This document shows positions 34,538 to 43,702 of a stretch of 64,000 bases of DNA, piece by piece (positions within the stretch are counted from its first letter, which is position 1; the number at the start of each line of letters is the position of its first letter). The position numbers were made by a program, and so were the translations under genes. Source of the stretch: Clostridiales bacterium. Its GTDB lineage: Bacteria > Bacillota > Clostridia > Saccharofermentanales > Saccharofermentanaceae. The notes below the pieces were generated by a model that made no database searches, was not told where the DNA came from, and saw nothing but the letters and a program-made list of their open reading frames with translations. The stretch covers positions 62,001 to 126,000 of the forward strand of contig JAFVDI010000028.1 in the NCBI GenBank assembly GCA_017478485.1. The letters run 5' to 3'.

Positions 34538-34563
34538 CCCCGCGCCCGAAAACGGGCACGGGG
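34538..34563. other. intercistronic hairpin between the two GH94 genes
   Basis: Arms CCCCGCGCCCG and CGGGCACGGGG form 10 pairs with one mismatch around an AAAA loop. In the direction of the minus-strand genes there is no T-run after the stem, so it looks like an RNA-processing or mRNA-stabilising stem rather than a terminator. On the plus strand it is followed by T-rich sequence, but no plus-strand gene precedes it. Confidence 0.65.
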
Positions 34564-34610
34564 TCTTGTTTTTGTTTTTTTAGATAATATCCGCGTAAGG
34601 GATATCAGTA

Positions 34611-37100
34611 TCAGCCGAGGACTACCTCTACCTTGTGTGTCTTGCCGTCGCCTGCAACAGGTATAACGGTTCCGTCAACTGCAGCGCCGTCGACAGTAAG
34701 AGACTTAACGCCCTTGTTTACGTGTGCGGGGTTCTTGACCTCGATCTCGTAAACGTCGCCTCTGAACTTACGGACAGCCTTGAATCCGTCCCAAGCCGAA
34801 GGGATGGAAGGATCGATGGAAAGACCGTCAAACTCAGGCTTAACACCGAGGATGTACTGTGAGATGGCAACCATGTTCCATGCAGCAGTACCGGTGAGCC
34901 AGGAGTTCTTGCCCTGACCGAAGTTCTTGGCATCCTTACCGCCGATCATCTGACCGTAAACGTAAGGCTCTGTCTTGTGGATGTCGGATGTCTCTTCAGT
35001 GAAAGCGGGAGCGATCTTTGAGTAATACTCAAAAGCCTTGTCTCCTCTTCCGGCATAAGCTTCAGCGCAGATGATCCATGCGTTGTTGTGTGTGAAGATA
35101 CCTGCGTTCTCCTTGTATCCGCCCGGATAAGTGGAGATCTCACCGTACTGGATGTAGTACTTGGTGAATGCAGGGTTGTTGAGAACGAGACCGAACTCGC
35201 AGTTGAGATACTTGTCGATGGAGTTGAGAGTCTTGATGTCAGCGCCCTCTTCCTTACCGATCTCGGACATGACTGCGAAGCCCTGGGGTTCGATGAAGAT
35301 CTTGCCTTCTTCGCACTCGTGAGAACCCATCTTCTCGCCGTTTGCATCGTAAGCTCTGAGGAACCACTCTCCGTCGAATGCGGATTCCATTGTGTTCTTC
35401 TTCATCTTGTCGATCTCAGCCTGAGCCTTTGCAGCCTCTTCTGTCTTTCCGAGGTGCTCGAGGATTCCTACGTATGCAGGACCTGTGTATGTGAAGAGAG
35501 CTGCAACGAATACGGATTCTGCGATCTTGGAATAGCCGCCCTCAGCCTTGAACTTCGGGTTGGTGTAAGTCTGGAATGACTCACCCGGAGTGTCGGAGAA
35601 GCATGAAAGGTTGATGCAGTCGTTCCAGTCGGCACGCATTGCAAGAGGCAGTCCGTGAGGTCCGAGGTTATTAACGATGTGATAGAAGGAAACGTTGAGG
35701 TGCTCGAGCATTGTGTGCTTGCCTTCCGGATCGTCATCGAAAGGTACGTTTGCATCGAGGATTCCCCAGTCGCCTGTTTCTTTGATGTAAGCTGCAACGG
35801 ACATGATCATCCAGAGCGGGTCATCGGAGAAGTCACCGCCGATATCGGCGTTGCCCTTCTTGGTGAGAGGCTGGTACTGGTGATAGCATCCGCCGTCTGA
35901 AAGCTGTGTGGATGCGATGTCGATGAGTCTTGCTCTTGCACGGTCCGGGATCTGGTGAACAAATCCGAGGATATCCTGGTTGGAATCTCTGAAGCCCATT
36001 CCGCGGCCGATTCCGGACTCGAAGTATGAAGCAGAACGTGAAAGGTTGAATGTGACCATGCACTGATACTGGTTCCAGATGTTGACCATACGGTTGACCT
36101 TGTCATCAGGCGTATCAACCTTGTAGATGGAAAGGAGGTTGTCCCATGTAGCGCGGAGCTCTTCAAGTCCTGCAGCAACCTTCTCAGGTGTGTTGTACTT
36201 GTCGATCATCGCATAAGCCTTCTCCTTGTTGAGGACCCATTTCTCTCTTGTAAGGAGGTTTGCAGGCTTCTCGGAAGCGAACTTCTTGTCCTGAGGGTTC
36301 TCGGCATAACCAAGGATGTAGATGAGGGTCTTTGTCTCGCCCGGAGCAAGAGTGATCTTCTTATAGTGTGAAGCGATCGGAGACCAGCCGTCTGCAAACG
36401 AATCGGAAGCCTTGCCTTCGAAAACGGTAGCCGGCTTGTCCCAGCCGTTGTAGATGCCGCCTAAGAAAGCATCACGTTCCGTATCGTAACCGTCGATGGT
36501 GTCGTTTACGGAATAGAAAGCGTAGTGGTTACGTCTGTCCCTGTACTCCGTAACGTGATAGATCGTGGAGCCTTCGATCTCTACACGGCCAGTTGAGAAG
36601 TTTCTCTGGAAGTTAGTGCAGTCATCCTGCGCATCCCAGAGGCACCATTCAGCCATTGAGAAGATGGAGAAATCCTTTGCTTCGCTGCCTTCGTTTGTGA
36701 GGACAACCTGCTGGACCTCGCCGTCATAGTTCTGGGGAACGAAGAATGTGACTTCAGCCTTGAGGCCGTTCTTCTTGCCCTTGATGATGGTGTAGCCCAT
36801 ACCGTGGCGGCACTCATACTCATCGAGTTCTGTCTTTACAGGAGACCATCCCGGATTCCAGACTGTGCCGTTGTCATTGATGTAAAAATAGCGGCCGCCC
36901 ATATCCAGAGGCACGTTGTTGTAACGGTAACGTGTGATTCTTCTGAGCCTGGCGTCCATGTAAAAGCTGTAGCCGCCGGCTGTGTTGGAAATGAGGGAGA
37001 AAAAGCCCTGATTTCCGAGGTAGTTGATCCAGGGATAAGGTGTTTTCGGCGTTTCGATCACGTATTCACGTGCCGCATCATCAAAGTGTCCAAATTTCAT
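34611..37100 (-). CDS. cellobiose phosphorylase (GH94)
   Basis: 829 residues, the size of cellobiose phosphorylases. Visible landmarks: [27 protein letters not shown] at the N terminus, [11 protein letters not shown] with substrate-binding residues, the catalytic Asp block [12 protein letters not shown], and the C-terminal LTGTAAWN phosphate region. It converts cellobiose plus phosphate to glucose-1-phosphate and glucose in the cytoplasm. It is the first gene of the run cbp-cdp-hprK-murB-rapZ-whiA. The 258-base gap upstream (37101-37358) is AT-rich, with a TATAGA-like -10 on the minus strand and a terminator of the preceding gene, but I see no clear cre site. Confidence 0.9.
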   Translation of the reverse strand: MKFGHFDDAAREYVIETPKTPYPWINYLGNQGFFSLISNTAGGYSFYMDARLRRITRYRYNNVPLDMGGRYFYINDNGTVWNPGWSPVKTELDEYECRHGMGYTIIKGKKNGLKAEVTFFVPQNYDGEVQQVVLTNEGSEAKDFSIFSMAEWCLWDAQDDCTNFQRNFSTGRVEIEGSTIYHVTEYRDRRNHYAFYSVNDTIDGYDTERDAFLGGIYNGWDKPATVFEGKASDSFADGWSPIASHYKKITLAPGETKTLIYILGYAENPQDKKFASEKPANLLTREKWVLNKEKAYAMIDKYNTPEKVAAGLEELRATWDNLLSIYKVDTPDDKVNRMVNIWNQYQCMVTFNLSRSASYFESGIGRGMGFRDSNQDILGFVHQIPDRARARLIDIASTQLSDGGCYHQYQPLTKKGNADIGGDFSDDPLWMIMSVAAYIKETGDWGILDANVPFDDDPEGKHTMLEHLNVSFYHIVNNLGPHGLPLAMRADWNDCINLSCFSDTPGESFQTYTNPKFKAEGGYSKIAESVFVAALFTYTGPAYVGILEHLGKTEEAAKAQAEIDKMKKNTMESAFDGEWFLRAYDANGEKMGSHECEEGKIFIEPQGFAVMSEIGKEEGADIKTLNSIDKYLNCEFGLVLNNPAFTKYYIQYGEISTYPGGYKENAGIFTHNNAWIICAEAYAGRGDKAFEYYSKIAPAFTEETSDIHKTEPYVYGQMIGGKDAKNFGQGKNSWLTGTAAWNMVAISQYILGVKPEFDGLSIDPSIPSAWDGFKAVRKFRGDVYEIEVKNPAHVNKGVKSLTVDGAAVDGTVIPVAGDGKTHKVEVVLG

Positions 37101-37300
37101 TTTGGCTGCCTCCGTGTTTATGGTTTATTTGTCGAAAAGTACACTAATTCTATACCATTACAACATAAAAAGGTATAAAGAATCCATTAATTATCTAAAG
37201 CCTGATAAAAAGTACGGATTACTCGAAAAGCTGCTCTACTATAGAGCCGGTTTGCGGGAATTTCATTGAAGACCATGGTCGCCTGCCTGCGCGGCAGAAT

Positions 37301-37334
37301 AAAAAAGGCTGCCTCCTTGGTTAAGAGACAGCCC
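37301..37334 (-). terminator. terminator of the Ser/Thr-rich lipoprotein gene
   Basis: On the minus strand GGCTGTCTC, loop, GAGGCAGCC, then six T. It lies 25 bases past the stop at 37359. The stem is almost the same as that of the terminator at 9912-9944. Confidence 0.85.
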
Positions 37335-37358
37335 GTCTTGATATCTTTATTCAGCCGC

Positions 37359-38534
37359 TCAGTTGCCGGCAGGTTCGTTTTCGCTGACACCGTAGATCAT
37401 CTTTCCGTAACGGTTCAGGAACTGTGCGTATTCATTCATGTCGCCTGTCGTGTGGATCCTCTGGCCGTTATACATGCCGTAGATCTCGACCGTTGCCGTC
37501 TGCGCTCCGGGCTGCTGGGCGATGACAAACAGGTCGGTGATCGCTGAAGCCTTGCTGACCGAAACGTTTTTGGCAAGCTTGACCTTGAGCGCATTCTGAA
37601 GTCCGGTCCAGTCGCTTGCGACGGATGCAAGCGTCACATACTGTCCGGTAAGCATGTCGAAACTTGCATACTCCTCTTTTTCAGCAAGCACGTTCTTGCC
37701 GTTGGTTGCCTTGTAGCTCATTACTACGGAGAGGATGCGCTTGTTGAACGAGTAATCGAAATTGACTTCGGTTACATAAGGTTCATCGACCGTTCCGGAG
37801 ATGTTGAAAGCAGCTTTTGCCTCTCCGGCATATCTGTTGTAAATGCCTTCGGCTTCCTTATAGAAGCTGTCGAGGATCAGATTGACGGCTTCGGTTACAT
37901 TGTCGTTTTCTACCTTGATGACTGCCATTCTCTTGCCGGAGAAGACCGCCATTGCCTTGCCGCCGCCGTCAATGCTCTCGGAGAATTCTTCAGTATCAAC
38001 GCTGAATCTTTCAGAAACCTTTGTATTTGTCAGATTTGAAAAATCCACTCTCTCATTTGACGGATGGGGTGTGGGTGTAGGTGTAGAAGTCGGAGTCGGA
38101 ACAGCCGTTGTCTCTTCTGTGGTCGTCTCTGAAGCAGTTGTTTCTTCTGTTGTAGACTCTGAAGTCTCAGACGAACTCTCGGAAGGAGTTGTTTCGCTTG
38201 TCTCTGAAGTTTCAGATGACGCTGAAGACTCAGATGATTCCGATGTCTCGGAAGTCTCTGTTGTCCCGGTCATTTCAGAAGTTTCTGAAGCAGAGGCCCG
38301 GGAAGTCTCCGTCGTGCCTGAAACGGCCGTTGTCTCTGAAGTTGTCTGCTCTGATGTCACCTCAGGCGCTGCCGGTGTCTTGCCGGAATCAAAATTCATT
38401 GCGTTTCCAAGGTCATTCAAGCCTTCGCTCAGGCCCGCATAGTCAATATTGCACGCAGTGACGATCCCAAGGAACATCGCAGCCGAGATGCCGACTGCCA
38501 CTATCTTCCTTTTTCTATCAGAACTGAACTGCAT
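37359..38534 (-). CDS. lipoprotein with Ser/Thr/Glu linker and DUF3298-like domain
   Basis: 391 residues from the ATG at 38534 (GGAGG upstream). The N terminus has RKRKIVAVGISAAMFLGIV and a lipobox ending VTAC, so the mature protein is membrane-anchored. About 110 residues of Ser/Thr/Glu repeats (TSETSES, TTEETTA) and a TPTSTPTPTP stretch form a wall-spanning linker. The C-terminal 220 residues are a folded domain; the segment FNKRILSVVMSYK ... EEYASFDMLTGQYVTLASV resembles DUF3298/RsiV-like extracellular domains. A surface-sensing or wall-linked role is possible. Not firmly recognised. It is probably monocistronic: the next upstream gene ends 96 bases away, and its own terminator follows. 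Confidence 0.7.
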   Translation of the reverse strand: MQFSSDRKRKIVAVGISAAMFLGIVTACNIDYAGLSEGLNDLGNAMNFDSGKTPAAPEVTSEQTTSETTAVSGTTETSRASASETSEMTGTTETSETSESSESSASSETSETSETTPSESSSETSESTTEETTASETTTEETTAVPTPTSTPTPTPHPSNERVDFSNLTNTKVSERFSVDTEEFSESIDGGGKAMAVFSGKRMAVIKVENDNVTEAVNLILDSFYKEAEGIYNRYAGEAKAAFNISGTVDEPYVTEVNFDYSFNKRILSVVMSYKATNGKNVLAEKEEYASFDMLTGQYVTLASVASDWTGLQNALKVKLAKNVSVSKASAITDLFVIAQQPGAQTATVEIYGMYNGQRIHTTGDMNEYAQFLNRYGKMIYGVSENEPAGN

Positions 38535-38630
38535 TTTATAATCCTCCGTTATCCCAACTTGATCATTCAAATGTCCTAATTTATTAATTATATCATTTTG
38601 GATTCTTTAAAGACTAAATAAAATACAAAT

Positions 38631-39710
38631 TTATGACAGCAGTATTGCTCCTTTTTTAACCGCAACAGAGAAAACGATACCCGATACGGCAGTGCTCCTT
38701 CTGACGATTATGTCTCCTCCGCCGCTCGCGAGATAGCAGGCTGCCGTTGCCTTGTCGTTTATCTTTTCGGGCGCGAAAGTCATTGTAAGAGGCGGTCTTG
38801 CGGATGAAAGCTCGTTGCTGTCATAGGAAACTATCTTCGCTCCAAGTTCTTCGGCCACCCTCTTGACCATGTCGTTTTCCCTTGTCGTATAAGGAACCGC
38901 GACCGTTCCTACAGCTACGGGCTCTAACATGTGCTTTTCGAGAGATTCCCTGATCCCCTTTGCCGCATATTCAGGGTCCGTTCTCGTACGCTGTTCGATG
39001 CCGATGCTGAGGATCTTCGGAGCAAGTCCCAGAACGCCTGAATCAGTTATGCCGTCGAGCTTTGAGCAGCTTATGAAGACTTCGGGAGCATGATCGTCCT
39101 TCTGCGCATCAAGGCGGGACTGATAGTATTGCTTTATGAATTCCTCCTTCATGTCGGAAGGATACTTTCTGAGGTCATAGATCATGGGGTCAAGGACGGG
39201 ATCCCCGTAAGACACCTTCAGATCCGTGAAGACCTTGACGGGAAGGCCTTTCCTGAGCCTTTCGTCAACTACAGAAAGAAGGTGCTTGTCACTTACGGCC
39301 ATGCCGCATCTTGAAGCGACTTCAGCCAGATTTCCTCCGACATCCGCGCTTCCGCCAAAACCGGTAAAACACTTGTTTCCCAGTATTTTCTTTATCTCTT
39401 CGTATATCTCAAGGCAATATGCAGCTTCCGCAGCCCCTCCCCTCCTGATCACAGCGGCATAAAGACCTTCTGAAGACACACATATAACAGGGAGCCTTCT
39501 CATGGACTCGGGGATCATCTCCTGGGTTATCCTTACGGCAGCCTCGAGCGGGATCAGCATAACGACCGCAGTGTCACCCGTCATTTCGGGAACAACGCTT
39601 GCGCCGCTGAGAAAATCGTCACCGTCGATCCACCGGCCTCCGATGGAGTCGATCAGGCGCTGACCTGTTTTTCTGGCATTTTCGGATCTGCCGTAGCAAA
39701 GAAGATACAT
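38631..39710 (-). CDS. CbiG-like protein (cobalt-precorrin-5A hydrolase family)
   Basis: 359 residues from the ATG at 39710 (GGGAGGG six bases upstream). The C-terminal third has the CbiG_C pattern: LSIGIEQRTRTDPEYAAKGI, then VGTVAVPYTTRENDMVKRV, then ATAACYLASGGGDIIVRRS and VAVKK. The middle contains FGGSADVGGNLAEVASRCGM in the position of the CbiG core domain. CbiG opens the ring of cobalt-precorrin-5A in anaerobic B12 synthesis, but no other cob/cbi gene is visible here. It may be a stand-alone relic, a B12-linked gene or a CbiG-fold protein with another role. Confidence 0.6.
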   Translation of the reverse strand: MYLLCYGRSENARKTGQRLIDSIGGRWIDGDDFLSGASVVPEMTGDTAVVMLIPLEAAVRITQEMIPESMRRLPVICVSSEGLYAAVIRRGGAAEAAYCLEIYEEIKKILGNKCFTGFGGSADVGGNLAEVASRCGMAVSDKHLLSVVDERLRKGLPVKVFTDLKVSYGDPVLDPMIYDLRKYPSDMKEEFIKQYYQSRLDAQKDDHAPEVFISCSKLDGITDSGVLGLAPKILSIGIEQRTRTDPEYAAKGIRESLEKHMLEPVAVGTVAVPYTTRENDMVKRVAEELGAKIVSYDSNELSSARPPLTMTFAPEKINDKATAACYLASGGGDIIVRRSTAVSGIVFSVAVKKGAILLS

Positions 39711-39830
39711 ACCGGGCCCTCCCACATTTTTGTTCACCATAGAGTAAAACGTGTATCACTCTGACTTTACCATAAAGGTGCCGTAATGTTACATTATTTG
39801 AGTATTCGAGCGAAAAGGCAGGTAACATGT

Positions 39831-40796
39831 ATGAAGATAGTGATCCTTGACGGCGCAGGCGCAAATCCTGGCGATATCTCCTGGAAACCTTTGGAACGTT
39901 TCGGCGAAGTGACCGCCTACGATTACACTTCTAAAGAACAGGTCGTCGAAAGGGCTTCCGGTGCTGAGATCTGCATCACCAACAAGACCGTTTTCGATCA
40001 GGATACGCTCGAAAAGCTCCCCGGTCTCAAACACATCGGCGTGCTTGCCACCGGCTACAACGTAGTAGACCTTGAATGCTGCAGAAAACACGGGATCACG
40101 GTAACAAACGTACCGGAATACGCTACTTACGCCACTGCCCAGATGACCATCGCTCTCCTTCTCGAGCTCGCCTGCCTTCCCGGCAGGCACAGCAGTGACG
40201 TCATGGACGGCGGCTGGTGCAGGAGCCCTCAATTCAGCTATTTCCTCGCTCCGCTCACCGAACTTATGGGCAAGAACATGCTTATTTTCGGTTTCGGCAA
40301 GATCGGCAGGCGCGTGGCAGCCATAGCGTCCGCTCTTGGAATGAACGTTTCTGCCGTTCCCCATCATCCGGACGGAACGGAAGGCATGGTTGACGGTTAC
40401 AAGATCCCTTATACGACACTTGAAGAAGGACTTAAGACGGCCGACGTCATTTCCGTCCACTGTCCTCTCACACCCGAAACGAAGCATCTGATCAGCAAGG
40501 AACGTCTGGCATCCGTTAAGCACGGCGCCTTGCTCATAAACTGCGCGAGAGGCCCTGTCATTGATGAAAAAGCCGTCAGGGAAGCGCTTGATTCGGGGCT
40601 CCTCGGAGGTTACGGCGCAGATGTTGTCTCGACCGAGCCGATGCTGCCCGAAAACCCGCTTCTCGGCGCACCGAACTGTGTGATCACTCCTCACATCGCC
40701 TGGGCACCGAAAGAGACCAGGATCCGCCTCATCGAAGCTGCGGCAGATAATCTCGATGCCTTCCTGAAAGGCAGTCCCGTAAACGTCGTAAACTGA
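39831..40796 (+). CDS. D-2-hydroxyacid dehydrogenase (glycerate/hydroxypyruvate type)
   Basis: 321 residues from the ATG at 39831. NAD-binding GFGKIGRRVA, then the catalytic residues: Arg in NCARGPVIDE, Glu in VVSTEPM and His in ITPHIAWAP, which is the complete Arg/Glu/His set of the D-isomer-specific family. The N-terminal catalytic domain reads LKHIGVLATGYNVVDLECCRKHGITV. The usual substrates are hydroxypyruvate/glycerate, 2-ketoacids or pyruvate; the exact one cannot be told from sequence. It is divergent from the CbiG-like gene with a 120-base shared upstream region. A 15-bp hairpin follows 19 bases after the stop. Confidence 0.88.
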   Translation: MKIVILDGAGANPGDISWKPLERFGEVTAYDYTSKEQVVERASGAEICITNKTVFDQDTLEKLPGLKHIGVLATGYNVVDLECCRKHGITVTNVPEYATYATAQMTIALLLELACLPGRHSSDVMDGGWCRSPQFSYFLAPLTELMGKNMLIFGFGKIGRRVAAIASALGMNVSAVPHHPDGTEGMVDGYKIPYTTLEEGLKTADVISVHCPLTPETKHLISKERLASVKHGALLINCARGPVIDEKAVREALDSGLLGGYGADVVSTEPMLPENPLLGAPNCVITPHIAWAPKETRIRLIEAAADNLDAFLKGSPVNVVN

Positions 40797-40815
40797 AAAA
40801 TATCTCCAAATATAC

Positions 40816-40849
40816 CGATGGCATCTTGTTACGAAACAAGATGCCATCG
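40816..40849. other. perfect 15-bp hairpin without T-run
   Basis: CGATGGCATCTTGTT and its exact complement flank a 4-base loop. It follows the dehydrogenase gene but no T-run follows on either strand. It could be a processing stem, the 3' end of a small RNA from the promoter at 40947-40975, or a terminator of unusual type. Confidence 0.7.
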
Positions 40850-40940
40850 ACATGGAATAAGGGATAGATTAAGAAAACTGTCGTAAAGAAATAAACTTGA
40901 CCTCAGTAACTGAGGTCCCCTATTCAATCGCCTCATTACT
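40829..40940 (-). ncRNA. putative small transcript (or leaderless 35-aa ORF)
   Basis: A strong minus-strand promoter (40947-40975) would start transcription near 40940. The first 30 bases hold the palindrome GACCTCAGT-T-ACTGAGGTC (40899-40917 in plus coordinates), and the transcript could end in or after the 15-bp hairpin at 40816-40849. A 35-codon frame from ATG 40936 to TAA 40829 starts only about four bases after the expected start and has no ribosome site, so an untranslated small RNA is more likely. No family recognised. Confidence 0.35.
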
Positions 40941-40946
40941 AGCCAA

Positions 40947-40975
40947 ATGATAACAAGTTCTGAGCTTTCGGTCAA
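40947..40975 (-). promoter_or_regulatory. sigma-A promoter facing the 40797-40940 region
   Basis: On the minus strand TTGACC (40975-40970), an exact 17-base spacer and TATCAT (40952-40947): five of six matches at each hexamer. No annotated gene lies within 150 bases in that direction, and the site is downstream of the DUF4203-like gene (ends 40993). Confidence 0.7.
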
Positions 40976-40992
40976 TTGATTTTTTTATTGCT

Positions 40993-41625
40993 TTATTTAT
41001 GCTTTTTTGAGGTTTTCAGCTGTACAACGAGTCCCGCGGCCGTAAAAGCAACGATTATGAAACATGCCGTAAGGGCCGGTGTCTCGGTAATCCTGGTCCC
41101 CAAAAGAGTGTCCTGAAAATAAAGCGCATACTGGTTATCCTTTAACAGTCCCCAGAGGAACGGAGCAGTTGCCGACGCAATGATCCTGGCTCCGAGAAAG
41201 GCCGTAAAGAAACAAATTGTCCACTTCTGGGCAAAATATACTATTACGCCCAGGATGAGTCCCGCGATAAAGCCGGTCAAAAGCGGCATCAGCACTTTTG
41301 CAGGGCCGCTTCCGGGGAAAAGGCTGCCATAATCCTTATAAACAAAATAGGCGCAGAAAAGAGCCGTCAGGCCGATAAGCGCCTTCATATACAGTGCAAA
41401 AGACGCTATAGCGAGCGCGATCGCGGGAATGCCGGTGATCAGGAGCCTTGCCAAAAGCGAGATCTCCTGGCCCTGTCCCTGGGCAAGGGTGCATACGAAA
41501 TCACCCAGAACATATCCGAGAATGCCTCCGAGTACCGCAAGGCACAGACGGAAGATCTTGTATCCGTTGAAACATATGATGGCTCCGATAACGAGGCCTG
41601 CACCGATCAGGATCAGTTCTGTCAA
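40993..41625 (-). CDS. DUF4203-like multi-pass membrane protein
   Basis: 210 residues with about seven membrane spans and short Gly-rich turns (GAGLVIGAIICFNGYKIF, LAVLGGILGYVLGDF, FLGARIIASA), typical of DUF4203/TMEM198-like proteins, whose function is unknown. The start at 41625 is TTG with GGAG about 11 bases upstream; it overlaps the dusB TGA (TTGA), so translation is coupled to dusB. Confidence 0.75.
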   Translation of the reverse strand: MTELILIGAGLVIGAIICFNGYKIFRLCLAVLGGILGYVLGDFVCTLAQGQGQEISLLARLLITGIPAIALAIASFALYMKALIGLTALFCAYFVYKDYGSLFPGSGPAKVLMPLLTGFIAGLILGVIVYFAQKWTICFFTAFLGARIIASATAPFLWGLLKDNQYALYFQDTLLGTRITETPALTACFIIVAFTAAGLVVQLKTSKKHK

Positions 41626-42620
41626 AGTTCCAATATCTCCTTTACTTCATTAACGGTCAGCGCAGAACACAGCCTGACCTTAAGCTTTGCCGCTCCGCGC
41701 AGGCCCTTTACGTAAAAGGGCATTACGCTCCGGAATTCCCTTACCGCGATCTCTTCGTCACACCAGCGGCATCTTCCTTCAAGCTCGCGAAGCAGTGTTT
41801 CTTTTCTTTCTTGTTCGTCCGGAGTGATGATATCACCACTGCCGGCCAAATATGCGGCAACTTCGGAGAATATCCAGGGATTCCCGCGTGCGGCTCTTCC
41901 TATCATGACACCGTCCGCTCCGCACTCTTCCATGAGAGTCTTGGCGGAAGGTCCGTCCGTTACGTCTCCGTTCGCAAAAAACGGTATATCATAACCCATT
42001 ACTGCCTCTCTCATCAAGGCAATGGCTTTTCTGTCACATTCCCCCGTATACATCTGGGGCCTCGTCCGTCCGTGAACGCAGAGCATGTCGCACCCCGCAT
42101 CGGCCAGGGCTTTTGCAAAATCAGGCTTGCCTTTGTCTGACGCATCGTAACCCGTCCTTGTCTTGACGGTAACCGGAATATGCCTCGGGAGTCCCTCAAG
42201 CGCTTTTTTGCATGCTTTTACTATGGCAGCAGCGGTCTGAGGAGAATTCATGAGTGCCGAGCCTGCGCCTGTCTTGACCACCTTCGGAACCGGGCAGCCC
42301 ATGTTTATGTCGATTATGTCCACTTTCGACAGGACCGGGTCTTCCATTATCTTTTCGATCGCGGCCGTAAAATCATCCGGCTCGGCTCCGAAAAGCTGGA
42401 TTGCCGTAATGCCCTCGGTCTCAGGGTCGATCCTGAGGTACTGCATGCTCTTTTCGAGGCCGTTGTACCTGATGGAACGGGCGGAGACCAGTTCAGTAGG
42501 AGCGTATGCTGCGCCCATCTCCCTGCAGATCCCGCGGTACGCGATGTGGCTCACTCCCGCCATGGGCGAAAGCGCAACGATTCCCGGTAACTTTATCCCG
42601 CCGATGCTGACAGAATTCAT
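41622..42620 (-). CDS. dusB: tRNA-dihydrouridine synthase B-like
   Basis: 332 residues from the ATG at 42620 with AGGAGAAATA upstream; a longer frame to 42692 lacks support. FMN-dependent barrel enzyme reducing uridines in tRNA. Landmarks: LSPMAGVSHIAYRGICREMGA, IDINMGCPVPKVVKTGAGSAL with the catalytic Cys, TVKTRTGY, CVHGRTRPQMYTG, FFANGDV and GADGVMIGRAARGNPWIF. The catalytic Cys is CPVPKV, as in DusB/DusA-type enzymes. It overlaps the downstream membrane-protein gene. Confidence 0.93.
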   Translation of the reverse strand: MNSVSIGGIKLPGIVALSPMAGVSHIAYRGICREMGAAYAPTELVSARSIRYNGLEKSMQYLRIDPETEGITAIQLFGAEPDDFTAAIEKIMEDPVLSKVDIIDINMGCPVPKVVKTGAGSALMNSPQTAAAIVKACKKALEGLPRHIPVTVKTRTGYDASDKGKPDFAKALADAGCDMLCVHGRTRPQMYTGECDRKAIALMREAVMGYDIPFFANGDVTDGPSAKTLMEECGADGVMIGRAARGNPWIFSEVAAYLAGSGDIITPDEQERKETLLRELEGRCRWCDEEIAVREFRSVMPFYVKGLRGAAKLKVRLCSALTVNEVKEILEL

Positions 42621-42735
42621 TATTTCTCCTAAAAGCCCTGATTTTACTTGTATGATTTTATACCTTTTTTTGCTTGAAATAATTAGAAACAAAGAACAAA
42701 ATAATACACGTGAATGAAAAAGAGGTATAGATATT

Positions 42736-43686
42736 ATGGATGATTGTCTGGTTTATTTCTTTACGGGTTTTCTTGACAGCGGCAAGACTTCCTGCATCTG
42801 TTCATGGCTTACCAACGATAATTTCAAGAACCGCAAGTCTGTCGTCATCTGCACCGAAGAGGGCAGCGAGGAATTTGACGAAGAGCATTTGGGCGGCGTC
42901 AGGCCCGTGGTAATAAACTGCGAGACCGACGAGGTAACGAAGGAGATGACCTTCGACATCGAGAAGAAGTATTCTCCCTCCGTCGTATTCATCGAATGGA
43001 ACGGAACCGTCTCCCCTGCTGAGTTTTTCGATAAGGTCGACGTGCCCGAGCGCTGGGCTCTGGCTGCAGCCGTAGTCGTCATCGACGCTTCAACATACAG
43101 CAATTCCCTCAAGAACATGACCACTTTCTTCGCCGATTATTACAAATACGGCGATACGGTCATCTTCAACCGCGTTGACCCCGACAATGACAATCTCCCC
43201 AAGATGAGAGGTTCCGTCAAGGCGGTCAACCCCGGCATGAGCATCAATTTCGTATCAAAAGACAACGAGATCGTCAGGATCGAAGACCATCTTCCCTACG
43301 ACCTTAAGCAGAGTCCCTGCCACATCGCGGCAGACGATTTCGGACTCTTCTACACGGATTCCATGGACAACAGGTCCCGTTACGAGGGTAAAAAGATAAG
43401 CCTCATCGGAGAGGCAGTCCCGATCCCCGAATACCGCGGAAAGGCTTTCGCGCTCGAGCGCCAGGCTTATACCTGCTGTGCCGCCGACCTTCAGCCGATG
43501 GGCATTCTCTGCCTCTATCAGTTAAAGCCCGGCTTCCCCGCAGGCCAGTGGCTCAAGGTAACGGGAACCGTCAGATATTTTGAAGACAAGACCCCGGACG
43601 GACAGAAGATAGCCGTTCCCTGCCTCCAGGCAGAAGAATACGCACTCACTTCCAAGCCCGAAAACGACGTAATCTATTTCAATTAA
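42736..43686 (+). CDS. G3E (CobW-like) GTPase fused to a YcgQ/DUF1980-like domain
   Basis: 316 residues. The N-terminal 190 residues are a G3E-like GTPase: P-loop GFLDSGKTS at residues 11-19, acidic FIEWNGTVSPAEFF, VVIDASTY and VIFNRVDPDN as the NKxD equivalent. The CxCC metal motif of CobW proteins is absent. Residues about 215-310 (GKKISLIGEAVPIP, FALERQAYTCCAADLQPMG, GQWLKVTGTVRYF) match the C-terminal domain of YcgQ (DUF1980/TIGR03943 family), which carries its conserved TCCAAD. YcgQ normally pairs with the permease YcgR beside a CobW gene; here the domain is joined to a GTPase. A divergent 115-base region separates it from dusB. Confidence 0.7.
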   Translation: MDDCLVYFFTGFLDSGKTSCICSWLTNDNFKNRKSVVICTEEGSEEFDEEHLGGVRPVVINCETDEVTKEMTFDIEKKYSPSVVFIEWNGTVSPAEFFDKVDVPERWALAAAVVVIDASTYSNSLKNMTTFFADYYKYGDTVIFNRVDPDNDNLPKMRGSVKAVNPGMSINFVSKDNEIVRIEDHLPYDLKQSPCHIAADDFGLFYTDSMDNRSRYEGKKISLIGEAVPIPEYRGKAFALERQAYTCCAADLQPMGILCLYQLKPGFPAGQWLKVTGTVRYFEDKTPDGQKIAVPCLQAEEYALTSKPENDVIYFN

Positions 43687-43702
43687 GAAAGAGGCGATAT
43701 TT

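Noticed and set aside
37233..37247. Short palindrome GCTCTACTATAGAGC upstream of cbp as a regulator site
   Set aside because: Only six bases per arm and no match to a known operator such as cre.
40829..40936. 35-aa micro-peptide gene
   Set aside because: No ribosome site, the 3' end lies in a hairpin, and no similarity is recognised; kept only as part of the small-RNA candidate.
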